In this document: one piece after another, positions 52,640 to 64,000 of the stretch | Numbering within the stretch: the first letter of the stretch is position 1 | Layout: each line of letters opens with the position of its first letter | From: Anseranas semipalmata | Lineage: Eukaryota > Chordata > Aves > Anseriformes > Anseranatidae | NCBI GenBank assembly: GCA_013399115.1 | Contig: VXAA01003327.1 | Coordinates: forward strand, 1,214,237-1,278,236 | Length of the DNA stretch: 64,000 bases | Direction: 5' to 3' | Position numbers and translations under genes: made by a program | The notes under the pieces: model-generated | Databases searched by the model: none | The model's input: the letters and a program-made list of their open reading frames with translations, nothing else | What the model was told of the DNA's origin: nothing

Positions 52640-53880
52640 ATTTGAAACACAGGTTAGGGCAGGTTGCGTGTCGCAGTGAAACTCAGGGTACCTCGGAGCC
52701 TGCTGGAGAGCTGCCCCTGCTGCTGCCAGTCGCTACCAATAGCGGTGCTGTGGAGAAAAAAAAAAAGAAAAAGGGCATACATTTACTTCAGAATGCAAAA
52801 ATAACGTGCAAGGACGGGTTTCTCCCTCCTTGGTTATTTGTGACTGGGCAAATGCTGAACCCGGGAGCCGCACTCGGACCCGTCCTGGCTGGTTTTTGAC
52901 CCGCACTGCCCGGTTCCCCTGCCCGTCCTGCGGGTCCCTGATGCCGGCTGGGCCCCGGCACGGAGCCCGGCGGTGCCCCACCGCCACCACAGCTCCCGCA
53001 CATGCCCTCGCCCTTCCCGCCGCCGCAACTCGAGGGAAACGGCGGCGATACCTCAGCGTAAGCCGTCCCCCGGGCTCCCCGAGCCGCCGGGGGGCCCCGC
53101 AGGTGAGCTCGGCGCTGTGAGGGCAGCGGCACCCCCCTCACACCGGCACCTCGCCGCCCCGGGGCCTGGCCTGGCGCGGCGCCGCCAGCAGCCCCCCACG
53201 CCCCCCGGGGAGCTCNNNNNNNNNNNNNNNNNNNNNNNNNNNNNNNNNNNNNNNNNNNNNNNNNNNNNNNNNNNNNNNNNNNNNNNNNNNNNNNNNNNNN
53301 NNNNNNNNNNNNNNNNNNNNNNNNNNNNNNNNNNNNNNNNNNNNNNNNNNNNNNNNNNNNNNNNNNNNNNNNNNNNNNNNNNNNNNNNNNNNNNNNNNNN
53401 NNNNNNNNNNNNNNNNNNNNNNNNNNNNNNNNNNNNNNNNNNNNNNNNNNNNNNNNNNNNNNNNNNNNNNNNNNNNNNNNNNNNNNNNNNNNNNNNNNNN
53501 NNNNNNNNNNNNNNNNNNNNNNNNNNNNNNNNNNNNNNNNNNNNNNNNNNNNNNNNNNNNNNNNNNNNNNNNNNNNNNNNNNNNNNNNNNNNNNNNNNNN
53601 NNNNNNNNNNNNNNNNNNNNNNNNGGGGGGGGTTTCTCCGGTATCTGCTGACAGCCGCGTGAAGCCCGGCTCGGTGCAGTAATTGGGGAGCGGGAGGCAG
53701 CGGCGGTGCAGGAGCCCTGCCGCAAACTTTGCCCGGTTCCTCTCCCGGCCTCGTCGCGGCAGCATCCCCGGCGCCCCGGCCGAGCCGCCCGGTGCCGCGG
53801 GTGGCAGGAGTCCCTGCTTGGCGCAGGATCGCCTTTGCGGACCCAGCTGGGGTCGTTCTGCTTCCTCTGCGATGTTGTAA
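52640..53880. promoter_or_regulatory. CpG island, likely shared WDCP copy B / FKBP1B promoter
   Basis: GC- and CpG-rich sequence surrounds a 409-base gap. FKBP1B exon 2 lies 2.1 kb to the right on the plus strand and WDCP copy B lies to the left on the minus strand, so the divergent arrangement known in human appears kept. Neither the FKBP1B first coding exon (initiator ATG plus about 12 codons) nor a copy B noncoding exon is visible in the assembled flanks, so both probably sit in the gap. Confidence 0.75.
53216..53624. other. Assembly gap (409 N)
   Basis: A run of N in the most GC-rich part of the CpG island probably hides FKBP1B exon 1 and the transcription starts. Apparent long ORFs across it are artefacts. 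Confidence 0.99.
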
Positions 53881-55978
53881 CACCGCTTCAAAGGGCTGTT
53901 TGCTTTTTTCTTTTTAATTTAATTTATTTACTTATTGAGGAGAACGTAATTTCTAACATACAGCCATACCTATCCATCTAATAGCTCAAGTTCATCCTTA
54001 GCTGATACACGGCCCTAAATAATTTGCTGAAGTCCACCTCGGCTTAACTTTCATGGCCCCGTACCTTTTCTTTCTCTGTGCGTGATTTTAAATTGGCTTC
54101 TCCCTCCGTGCTCCTTAGCTCTGGGCATCAAATTCGGCTCCTGGTTGCACAGATGTAAAATCAGAGTGCTTATGTGGGTATAAGTAGTGGTGCTGGCTTG
54201 AGAGTATAAAGGAGGATGGAACCTAACCTCGTAGTAGTACTTGTTAGCTATTAAATATATCAAGGCTGTCTTTGTAAGCAATATGCTATTCCAAATAAGG
54301 TTATATGGATTATTTGTCTTGGTTGCAAGTCTTAATCAAAATCAGCTGACTTTAAACACTGTCATAAAACCACAGCTAGTCAGTGGTCTTGAGAATCTCT
54401 GCTGCTAATTCAGCTTTGATGTGAATTTATGTGGCTTCATTGACTTTGCTGGGATTGTACTCACACAGCGCAATATGTGTCAGTAGGGTCTGATACTCCT
54501 TTCTTCTGTTCTGTATTTAACAGTGCATTGTTTGAATAATACCTGTTTTACCAAGTGTAGGGTTCATCTCACATAACTTTCCTCAGGTTAGGTGTCTAGT
54601 CTAAAGCAGTCTTCTCGTTGTTATTATTATTATTTATTTTTTTCTGTAGTCATCTCCTGAGAATAATTCATCTTGCCTCTCCCAGGCTAGGCTGGGTTTC
54701 TCTTAAAGGACTGCCATTTCTCCGTTGTCAATAGAGGAAGCCCCGCAGACTGGCACACAATAGTTGCCTGTGTTTTAGGTGGCTAGTTAAATGAGGCGAA
54801 TCCCTCTGCAGGGTTACAGCGGTGCCCTGACTGGATACCTTTGGCACCGCGCTTCGTGCAACCCACAGCTGGAGAGGCTCCAGCCAGCCACAGGCTGATG
54901 ATCAGGGCTGTTCGGATGATGCTTGGAAGCACCATCTTCTCCATTTCGTGGTACAGATCTCGGTTCATCATAGCCTGCTCTCCTGCCATTTGCTGCTCAT
55001 GGTGTTTTTGGCATACAAATCCTAAGTGCAGAGCTTAGGTGTTATTAGGTGTTTTATACCCTGTAGTGCATAACTTTCTACCATGTTAACTCAGACTAAG
55101 GAGGCCAGAGAACCAAATTAGATATGAGCCTTAGTTTCTGTCTGAATCCCCATTTTCTAACTTTCTGACAAGGGTGTTCATTAATGATCAGTCTCATTCA
55201 TACTTTTAAGTTCTTCTGAGCCTAGGCTCAGCCCTGGCCAACACTGCTTTAGAAATCAAGGTTAACTGCTTCAATATGCAATTAGCACCTACACGACCCT
55301 GGAAAATCTTCCCCTAGCCTTTAGTGCATTTGGTAGTACCTACAGCAGGTAACATGGAAATAGTAATTCCATTTTTCAGTGGCAAGACTATAATTTAAGC
55401 CTTCTTTTCCTTTTGATGTGAACATTTTAGGGGTAGCTACCAGGCTCTTACAAGAGCTCGGTGTATCATTGCTTTACTGTTGCTCGATACTACAAAATTA
55501 AACTGCCTTTGTATGTGAATTTTTTTTTAAAACCCTTCCCTGCTAATCAGAGATGCCCTTGCTAGAGCTGTCTTGAGTGAAAGGCATTAGAAATGTGAAT
55601 ACAAATGGAATTTTTTTTATGATGTCAAACTAAGACTTTATTTGAAAAATTGTAACAAAAACATTCTGAGAATTTTAAGGTTATATTTCATGAAGTTTTG
55701 ACAGTCCTTTTGCACTTACAGAATGTAAATGTATGTGTAATGCACACATATACAGGGAAACTTACATTACTGTAAGGAAAATATTATTTGGTCTAACAGC
55801 TAAATAGGAGCCAAGCTGGAACCTTCTACCCTAAAGTCTACCCATTCCTGTCCTGCATATTAGTGATTTGATAAGGCATAGTCAATACAAATCTCAGTCT
55901 AGCATTTTCCTCTTACGAGATAAACCTGCCTAGCTCAATCAGAGAAAATAAAAGAATAACCTTTTATGGTTTTAACAG
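53881..55978 (+). other. FKBP1B: Probable FKBP1B intron 1
   Basis: This stretch lies between the CpG island and FKBP1B exon 2. It is mostly AT-rich with a GC-richer patch at 54780-54990 that holds a minus-strand ORF, listed separately. Confidence 0.5.
54783..54989 (-). other. Unassigned small minus-strand ORF with a hydrophobic segment
   Basis: The frame codes 68 residues from ATG and stays open about 15 codons further upstream. It begins MAGEQAMMNRDLYHEMEKMV and continues into a hydrophobic stretch (IIRTALIISLWLAGASPAV) that could be a membrane segment, followed by a basic, Cys-containing end. The local base composition is GC-richer than the flanks and the peptide looks protein-like, but I recognise no family. 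A possible donor AAAG|GTATCC lies within it. It could be an exon, a retrocopy fragment, or chance. Confidence 0.25.
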
Positions 55979-56026
55979 GACGGACATTTCCAAAGAAGGG
56001 TCAGACGTGTGTGGTGCACTACACAG
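55979..56026 (+). CDS. FKBP1B: FKBP1B coding exon 2 (FK506-binding protein 12.6)
   Basis: A 48-base exon between ttttaacag and gtaagg codes, after a split Gly codon, RTFPKKGQTCVVHYT and the first base of the next Gly codon (phase 1 on both sides). This is the conserved second segment of FKBP12-class prolyl isomerases. FKBP1B (FKBP12.6, calstabin 2) binds the ryanodine receptor RYR2 and FK506. I prefer FKBP1B to FKBP1A because of PKKG (FKBP1A has PKRG in human) and the neighbouring WDCP. Exon 1 is not visible (probably in the gap) and exon 3, which begins with the Met-Leu after HYTG, was not found before the window end. The gene is therefore partial here. Confidence 0.9.
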
Positions 56027-59000
56027 GTAAGGCGTGTTCTGAATATTCTCTCAATGCCATCTGCCTTATGCTCAAGAATGATTTGTCAGTTTATATGTGG
56101 TTGTTGTATTTTTTGCTTTGTTCTGCCCTTCATAATCCACTTCATTGTGTTGTGATGGGTTTCCTGAATATTTGACTTCTAGCGGAGCAGTTCAGGCTAC
56201 AGGATCCTAGATGTGCGTGCTCGTAGATTTGCCAGGTGTGATGTTTAATGGTGAGAAGTTGACAGATGCAACTGTGGACCTGATTCTTTAAGTCATCACA
56301 CTGGCAAATGAAATCGAGCATGAAGCAGAGAAAATGCTGGGTTTATATTTTTCGAGCCTCTGATCTTGATACAGACAATTAATGACTGTTTATATCTTAA
56401 AAGCATGTGTCTATGTATTGGCAGTAAAATTCATTCCAGTTTGAACAGATCAATACAAGGTCTATTTAACACCTGCTTTATGGACTTGCATGAATCTTAA
56501 GTGGTGAGTTGGGTAATGGAGCTGTTTATACTGCACCTTTACACAGAGGGAAAAAGTCCTCTAAATCAGTTTGTAATGTTGTGTTTTGTATATAGTTATA
56601 TAAATTGTCAAAAGAGTGCAAAGACTTCTGCAGCCTGAGTCCACAGCTGTGAAGTTCATATCAAGAGCTGCCATTTTATGAGGTCTTTTCCTTAAAGAAT
56701 GTAAAATATAGGTGATGTGGGGATTGACAGCTACAGATCTGGGCCTGGATCCATGAGATAATGTTTTCCTCTAATGTATTATAGGAAAGTAATCACTGGT
56801 AACTGTTGCTTTCTTTCACTTTTGTACTTGGTTCTGTAGCTTATAACCAGAGCAAGGTGGGAACATTTTCCAGTAGATATAACTAATGAAGTAAACCTAT
56901 TTATATTTTCAGGAAGCTTTTTGACATAGTTTCAATAATATCTCTCCTCAGAAGGTTATGTGGGAGTTAGCACACCAGCTTGGGATATAGGACATCAGGG
57001 TTTAAGCTCCTATGCTTTTATATATTCAGAGTATTTTAATATAAGGATTTCTAGTTTGAATTAGAATAGAGGGTAAGTTAAACACATGGGTCTCCCATGC
57101 CAGTCTCAGCTCTTACAGACGTTCCTCTGTAACTTGGATCTGAAAATAGATGTTTTGAAACTATTTTTGTGAAGATGCTGAAAGATATGTTTCTGTTCCA
57201 GCCCAAACTTCAAAAGTTTTCATGAAACAAAATTGTCACCTCCCACCTCCAGTTAGTTCTAGACAAATTTAAATGTCAGAACTGAGATAGGCAAAAAACT
57301 TAGAGGTGACAATTTAGTTATGGTCTCTGGCAGCTACAAAGTACAGTTCTGCTGGATAACTTTGAAGAGAGCGTGAATGATGAATATGGAAAGATAACAA
57401 GATGCTGCGTACTCTCATTGATAATAGATAACGTCTTAGATGAGGCTATTGTAAGCTGGCTTTTGATATAAAAGACTTTATGAAAACATATTAAATCAAT
57501 CTCCAGCCTAAATTGTGCTTCCTCCACATACCTTGCTATTGATGCTATGCAACCTCTCTAACTCCCAGATTAGAACAGATATCAAAAAAGCTCATAGTCT
57601 CCCTTCCAATGCTGTTGCAATGTTTAAACGGTCTTTGGTGGTAATATTTTAAAGGAAGACCATGGTTAGCGGATAAGGTGTTTTCTTCCAATGGACTGCG
57701 AAGTATGTGGGAAAGATAAAATGTAAATGTTAAGTTTTAATTAAAATTGTTTTATCTGAATGCAATATAACTTCTTTTTATACTGATGTTGTGCTGGATA
57801 TGTCTGGGATTCATCTTGAAATCATTTGTCTTATTTATATGACCTTACTAGGCCACACCGTACTTAATGTTTATTCTCACCACACCCATAGGGAGTCCTG
57901 TTTTAGCAAGTGGGTACCCAAGTTACAGGCATAGCCGGGGAGATATCCAGGACATCTGTTTTGTCACCTAAAATGGGAGTTAGGAAGAACTGAGACACCT
58001 AGGTGCAGGGACATGATCCAGAAGTCCTGCTTTCCGGAGCTGCTGAAAATTGGAAGCATATAAAGCTCACAAGTTGGCTCGGTGTTGAGCCTACATGTTG
58101 CTCTGGAGCTATGCGCAAATACCTGTCAAGAGGCATTGCAGCCTGAGAAGTTGAAGCCTGGAGGAACCGTGCATTGACCAGGTGCTGCCAAGACCTGGAG
58201 AAAAGGCATTTGGATCCCCAGAGGAGCCTGACCTCATCGGAGTGCTCTGAGCCCAGCATGAAGCATAGTAGTAACAGCCATTTTCAGTCAAAAACACGGC
58301 TTTATATATACTAACTGAGCAGTTTTTTCAGACAAGGCAAACTTGTGTTCAGTCCCCTTTTCCAACAGACGAGTCATAGCTGTATTTGCCACATCCTTAA
58401 CTTGCAATCATTACATTCTTGGGAGACGAAAGCTGAAATTTCTTGCTCCCTCCAGTTAAGGTGGGACGTGCAGCAGCAAAGAGGTGCAAGAGCCGTGGGC
58501 AAGAAGGAGAGCAGGCAAGAGGGTGAGTAATTGGTTCAGGCACTCATGTGAGAGTGCTGGAAGTGTTGTATTCCGGTCTTCAGGATTAGTTTTGTATTTT
58601 TTTTTTTATCCAGTGATTTTCCCACACCGTGGTGCATCATCTTGACAACTTGCTTGGCCATGTAACTTCTTGCAGCAGCCCTCCTGCTCTCATATCAGTG
58701 CACGCACTGTGTGGTGATGCAGCTCCTTAGCACAAACAGTTGGTTCCTTGCTTCCCTGAAGGGCTAGGTTTTGGAATAGGCTTAGAAAAAACATTGCTTG
58801 TTCACTAGTTATTCATGTCTTGAGAGTTTCCAGTGAGGAGGAGGAGACCAGACGAGGCTTGCTTCTGCCAGAGCAAGTTATGAATTTTCAAGGAAACTGA
58901 AATGAGGAGTGGGCGGTGGGCTTTATTTTGCCTTACTTCCCCATCTTCCCTTCCCTCGCCAAGAGTCTCATAGATGTGCGTTTGCCATGGGATGAGGAGT

Positions 59001-62000
59001 GATGGCAGAGAAAGCACGAGCAGGAGTGGACTGCTACCGCAGCTCGCTTCTGAAGCGTATTTGGGAAAAAGGGTTTTAGGAGCAAGCTGTCTGTTACCAG
59101 TTGTCCAGACAGTCCATCTGCAACAAGCTGGAGGTTGAGCATCCCAGCCTAATGCAGAAGATGTCCAGAGAGGACCCCAGTCTGCTACCCTAGGTATTTG
59201 GCAGAACTTTTGAGTCCCGTCTGGTCATCCTCTGCATGTTATGATTCATGCATCTTCAAGGTAGGGATTCACCAGGGTAGTTTCTAGTCTGACAACCCTA
59301 CGTGTTCCTGAGAAGTGGGAAGTGAGAAGTGGAATCTCCTCAAGATGAGGGAGAACTGTGACTGAGTTTTACACTTCTTCTGTCAGTACTTCAGCTATTA
59401 GACTGCTACGTGTGGCAGCTTTACCTCTTTCTCTCCTCATTCAATTAGATGCATAACCTCAGGAGCAGACTTCGTGGTCTGATTCACAAATGCGTTGTGA
59501 TGCCTTAATGGACAAACCTAAGTTCCAGCAGCAGCAGGAGTTAAGGTGCAAGCTCACTAGGGAATGGTTTAGAAGGAACCTCTAGTTTAAGCAAATCTTT
59601 TTAAAGGAGTAGCTCCTGGCTGCATTACAATTAGAGCAGGATTTTTGGATTACCCTTCAGAAGTATCTCATTGCCCTTTCTGACTACACATAAGGCGCCT
59701 TAGTGCCTAACTTTGGTACTGTAAATCACCTGCTAATTTTTCAGCTTTGCACAGCCTGAGTTAAGTACACAAATAGGTGATTAGATAGGAAGACTGTGAT
59801 AGAATAAGAAGCCAGGTCTTAGTATATGACTGAAGAAAGTGATCAGATTCCCATCTGTTTCATCTTTCTTAAGAAATATAACAAACATAATTTCTTCTTA
59901 TCATCCAGCATCTATATGGTGTCTCAAAAGCTACCTGATGCAAAGTAATGGGATTAGTAGATATAGTAGCGGGTTGGCACCGAAGTGCATTTCCAGCAGC
60001 AATGGTTTATGTCATGTTTTTGTCATAGATTTCCTTAAGCAAGCTTCTGAAAGCTTTTGGCAATCTGCTCACTCCTTCTGTTTTCTGTCTGCAAAATGAT
60101 AGTTGTACTTTGTGTGCCTTGTGTAGATAGATCGCAAGCAATTTGGGATATGAACTGCCTCCTTCTTCATGCCTAATATAATAGCGTCCTAATCATGACT
60201 GGGTCTTCAAGTTGCGTTGCAGTAGTGATAGTAATACCAGTAAACAAATTACGGTGTCATTAGTCCTGGAGTGTATCAACAGAACTGAGGCATTTTCTCC
60301 AGTTTTCTTTCCCGTGATTTAATTTTTTTTACTCTGGCAGCAGGAATTAGCAGTGCAGAATATTCAAAGATTTATGAAGATGATGAAAAATGTGACTTTC
60401 AGTGAGCAATGCCCCTAAACGTGACAAAACCTTTGCTGAGTTTGTGAATGCTTCGACTGTACGGTAAAACCAGCATTCTGGGAAGCTGCCTCCTGTTTCT
60501 GGCCCTCCTGCTCGTTGATGCTGTGCCCTCAAATGAGCTTTTTGTACATGGGTCCCCAATCTGCTCTGAACAGTGGGAGGGCAGCTTTTTTCAAGTTATT
60601 CAGAGCTGACATTCTCTTGTGTTATCCTATTTAGCTTGTGGTAAAGATGAATTCTTAACCTCTTCATTTTTCTCCTTGCCTACCGGTAAATCTGTGATAA
60701 TAATACAATTACCCTTTTTAAGAAGAAACTGGGTGTTCAGTATTTGTAGTGTGCTAGAACAGACTTCTTCAAGTAAGACCATGAAGACATATTAAATCGT
60801 TAATTACTTACTGAAGTGAACTGCTATTAGAGATCTTCCATGGACTTTTTAGGCCTAGGCAGTGGTCACAAAATTGCACCAAATACTGAGAAATTGATTT
60901 TATTTATTTATTTTTTCTGTAAATGCTTAAAGTGAAATTCCTTTTCAGAGTAAATGAATACTGCTTCATTTATTTCAGATATGATGTACAGATTTTTCTG
61001 TTTTAGGAAGCATGCCTATATTTAAAGCAGAACAAAAGATTAATTGTTCTTTTCCTAACGATCTGGAGACAAACTCAGATCATCTTCTTTTTCCATATGT
61101 TACCAAAATTGCCTTATATTGTTTCTTTTTGTTTCTTTAGCTTTGGCAGTGGTGTAGAGTTGTAAGAGTTATGCTTGTGTCTGTGAAGTTGAAAGCCTTT
61201 TTTTTTTTTAACCTTTTTTTAATAACAAAAGCAGACTGCATAAATGCGCATTAACAACAATTTATAGAATATGCTTGATTTACTGTGATTTAAAAAGCAT
61301 TTTCTATTTAACACAATACAAATATAATGCAGTTCCCTTGAAATAACACTTGCCAAAAAGAAAAGAGATCTACCTATTTTTCTTGGATCAAAATCAATCC
61401 AGTTTAAAGAGCGTGCATTAATAACCAGAGATTTGCCTAGACAGATGTTCTCAAAAAGACTGATGTCCAGAATAACTTTGCAGAATGTTGTATACTCATC
61501 TATGAACCTCAATATCTGCATGACTGGATGTACACCAGCTTAATGTGAAAGTATTTTGTACCAGGCGACTACAGGAATATGCTATTTCTCTGGTCCCGTT
61601 TTCTGTAACATTCGCATAACTTCAGTGAGAGCTGTGCAAGTGTAGCTGAGAGAAAGCTAAGGAAGGAATTTAATCAAAGTTATTTGTTTCCAGGAAGCTG
61701 TCTAGGTGGTTTTGGAAGAGAATAGTGAACAATGCAATTAGAGCTATCATTAATAAGAATCATATTACAACAGACATTTTAACTGAGCCTAGAAGTAGAG
61801 CCAGCTAAATCTTGCTTACCTAGAAAGAACTTAATTGTTTTATCAAGCATGTTTACAAGACATATTATACCAGGCGAGAGAGATGTCTGTCTGTCTTTTG
61901 GGGCCTGACAATTCCTGTGTTTTTTTACTTGAAGTAATCTCTTCAAATTGCCCTCATTTAAAAGATGAAAGCCTTTTACTTCTGTAAAGATATTTGTGGC

Positions 62001-64000
62001 AGCTAAGCACTTATAAACATCCTTTTTCTTCAGTGACTCATAACTGCAAAAAGTAGTTTTGACTCTTCAGTGAAGAACATGTTCTTTTGATGCCCCACAG
62101 ACATGATTTGCAAATCATAAAACTCTCGATAAAAGCAGTAAAATTTTCATCTTTGCTTATTTAATGTAGATTGGTTACCTTTGGAAATATTTTAGTGGCA
62201 TGTTCAGTCTGATAGTGATTGGAGTCCTGAAGCAAAAGTTCGAAGAGAAGAGATTTCTCCTAGGCATTTTTGCTGCCAGCTTAGTGACTGATTTCAGGCA
62301 TATTACTTGTGCCTTCACTTTTGAAATCTGACAAGAAAGGGGACTGCACCTCACAAATTTGTCTTGAAATTAATGCTTGCAAGCACTGTGAGACTCCTGT
62401 AAGAAGAGACTATTGACGTGAAAAAATGATTTGATGAATAAAAGGGGTTCAGCCATTTGTAAGAAGAAATGTAGTAGCTTCAGCAGCTAAATTAGTTAGT
62501 TTAAAACATATCAGATTGTTGCCTGATGGAAAAGGATCAGCATAATAAACCATAGCTTCAAGTTTGCCAGTTCCTCCTCTGCACTGAACACTGTGTTACT
62601 GTGCACTGTGCCCATTGGTTTCAGTGAAATTACTTGTGGTATTAGATGCTATTTAATGTGGGTAAGTGAAACAGAAAAGGAGTTTGAAATTATTCAACAG
62701 CATTCTTACAGGCAACCTCAGCTGCAAAGCTATGGTTTGACTAAGTATTGGACATCTCTCCCCGTAAAGGTGCTCCCTGTGGCACTGAGGTGTTATTTGA
62801 ACAGCTGCTAACGTGCTTTGTGCAAAGAAAGGGAAGACTCTGGGATTGCCTGTAAACATGATGTTATGTTCATTTAGGAAAAAGACAGGATGAGCTTTTT
62901 TTTTTTCTTGCAGAGTAAAGGAGATTATAGATTTCTTCAAAAGAACATACATGGGCACTTTCTTCCCAGACAGAGACTACCCTGTCAGTATGAGACCTGC
63001 TGGATAATTTGGTGGCTGCTAGCTTCTGTTGTGGAGGATGTACTAAACTCCATAGGATTTCCTTTCGTGGAGGTGCTGTAGCATCACACTCTATTCCTGT
63101 TGTGCATGGAAATGAAATTGCTAGCAAATAATTAAACCTCCTACTCCTACCTACAAAAGCCTGAAAGATGTTGATTTCAAGTTAAAAAAAAAAAAAGTTT
63201 GAAAATCAGGTTATGTAATGTGACAAGAAACTAGTAGCCTCTGTGCATCAAATTTTTAAAAGCTCAGAACTGATCCAAACAGTTCTTTTAGAAAATTAAA
63301 TTGCTATTTTCAAACAAAATATTTTTGCTGTATCCTCCTCACACTTATTTTCAATGATCCCAATGTGCCACTGTGCCTACTTACAGCTCATGTGTATATT
63401 TAGTTACCAGGATCTGATAGGTTTGCATCAGTTCTTGATAATTAGAATTCCAGGTCCTCACAAGATTGAGATTGTTTTCTAATAAATTGTGGAAAAAAAA
63501 ATTCAAAGAATTGCTCAAACAGCTGTTGGAACTGGGACTGCCTAGTGCAGTAAATAGTGTTTGTTAGTGTAAATGTACAAATGGTTACAACATCAACTAA
63601 ATGAAACTCTATCAGCTGGCAACAGTGATAGGCTTGTCTCCCTTTATTGACAAAATAGAACTGACATCACCGTATTTACCTAATTAAGAAGTCTAAATTG
63701 AGAGCTTAGTTACCTTAGGCTACCTAAATAGTTAGCCTTCAGACGTGCCTCTCTCTATATCGATTAGATAAAGAGCTTAATCAGGTTCCCAAGCCAGGCA
63801 GCTAAACCAGGCAGGTCTTGTGGAAGGGGTGATGTTTTTTAATTAGGCAACATGCAGCATCATCCCTCTGGAGAGGATGTATGGCACCCACATTTCAGGT
63901 GGCACCCACGTTTCAGGTGTATCACCCGAGCAGTTGTTGTGTGGCCAGAGATCTCTGCAAGCTGGTGTTCTTCTGAGCTCCATGGGTTGGAGCTCCCAGG
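56027..64000 (+). other. FKBP1B: FKBP1B intron 2 (partial)
   Basis: At least 8 kb of intron follows exon 2. I looked for the next FKBP exon (pattern GKKFDSSRDRNKPF) and did not see it. The stretch contains old interspersed-repeat remnants near 57890-58030 and 63690-63800, an 18-bp duplication at 63883-63918, and only short chance ORFs. Confidence 0.6.
63883..63918 (+). repeat. 18-bp direct repeat, two units
   Basis: The unit ggcacccacatttcaggt is followed directly by ggcacccacgtttcaggt, with one base difference. Confidence 0.95.

Noticed and set aside
52788..53891. ORFs up to 367 codons on both strands
   Set aside because: More than a third of each is unknown sequence in the gap; the rest is low-complexity Pro/Arg/Gly/Ala translation of the CpG island.
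1..64000. CRISPR arrays, operons, bacterial mobile elements, tRNA or rRNA genes
   Set aside because: The sequence is vertebrate nuclear DNA; no regularly spaced repeats or structural RNA genes were recognised.

Overview
The window is vertebrate nuclear DNA, almost certainly from a bird. It carries chicken-repeat-1 (CR1) LINE 3' ends in both orientations, an LTR of a type I recall from bird genomes, GC-rich CpG-island promoters (both broken by runs of N), and long introns in AT-rich sequence. The genes match the human 2p23.3 neighbourhood, where WDCP (C2orf44) and FKBP1B lie head to head.

Layout. 1-4.2 kb: gene-poor, with a possible terminal exon at 487-675, a CR1 fragment and an LTR. 4.3-14.0 kb: a complete minus-strand WDCP gene (copy A) with three coding exons and a likely noncoding first exon in a CpG island at 13.6-14.6 kb. 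14.6-25.2 kb: intergenic, with a three-unit 55-bp tandem repeat and no recognised gene. 25.2-39.7 kb: a second complete minus-strand WDCP gene (copy B) with the same exon structure and splice phases. 39.7-53.2 kb: probably the long first intron of copy B, holding CR1 fragments, degraded ancient repeats and two unassigned minus-strand ORFs. 52.6-53.9 kb: a CpG island containing a 409-base gap, read as the shared promoter of copy B (leftward) and FKBP1B (rightward). 55979-56026: FKBP1B coding exon 2. 56.0-64.0 kb: FKBP1B intron 2; exon 3 lies beyond the window.

The main result is that WDCP is present as two intact tandem paralogues. They are about 78% identical by eye over the N-terminal WD-like region, and clearly less so in the serine-rich middle and the C-terminal tail. 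Matching intron positions and phases show that the duplication was at DNA level, not by retroposition. Copy A has its own CpG island, a tail of 17-residue repeats and a short uORF overlapping its start codon. Copy B keeps the ancestral head-to-head position with FKBP1B. All identities are by reading and memory of the families; no search was run.
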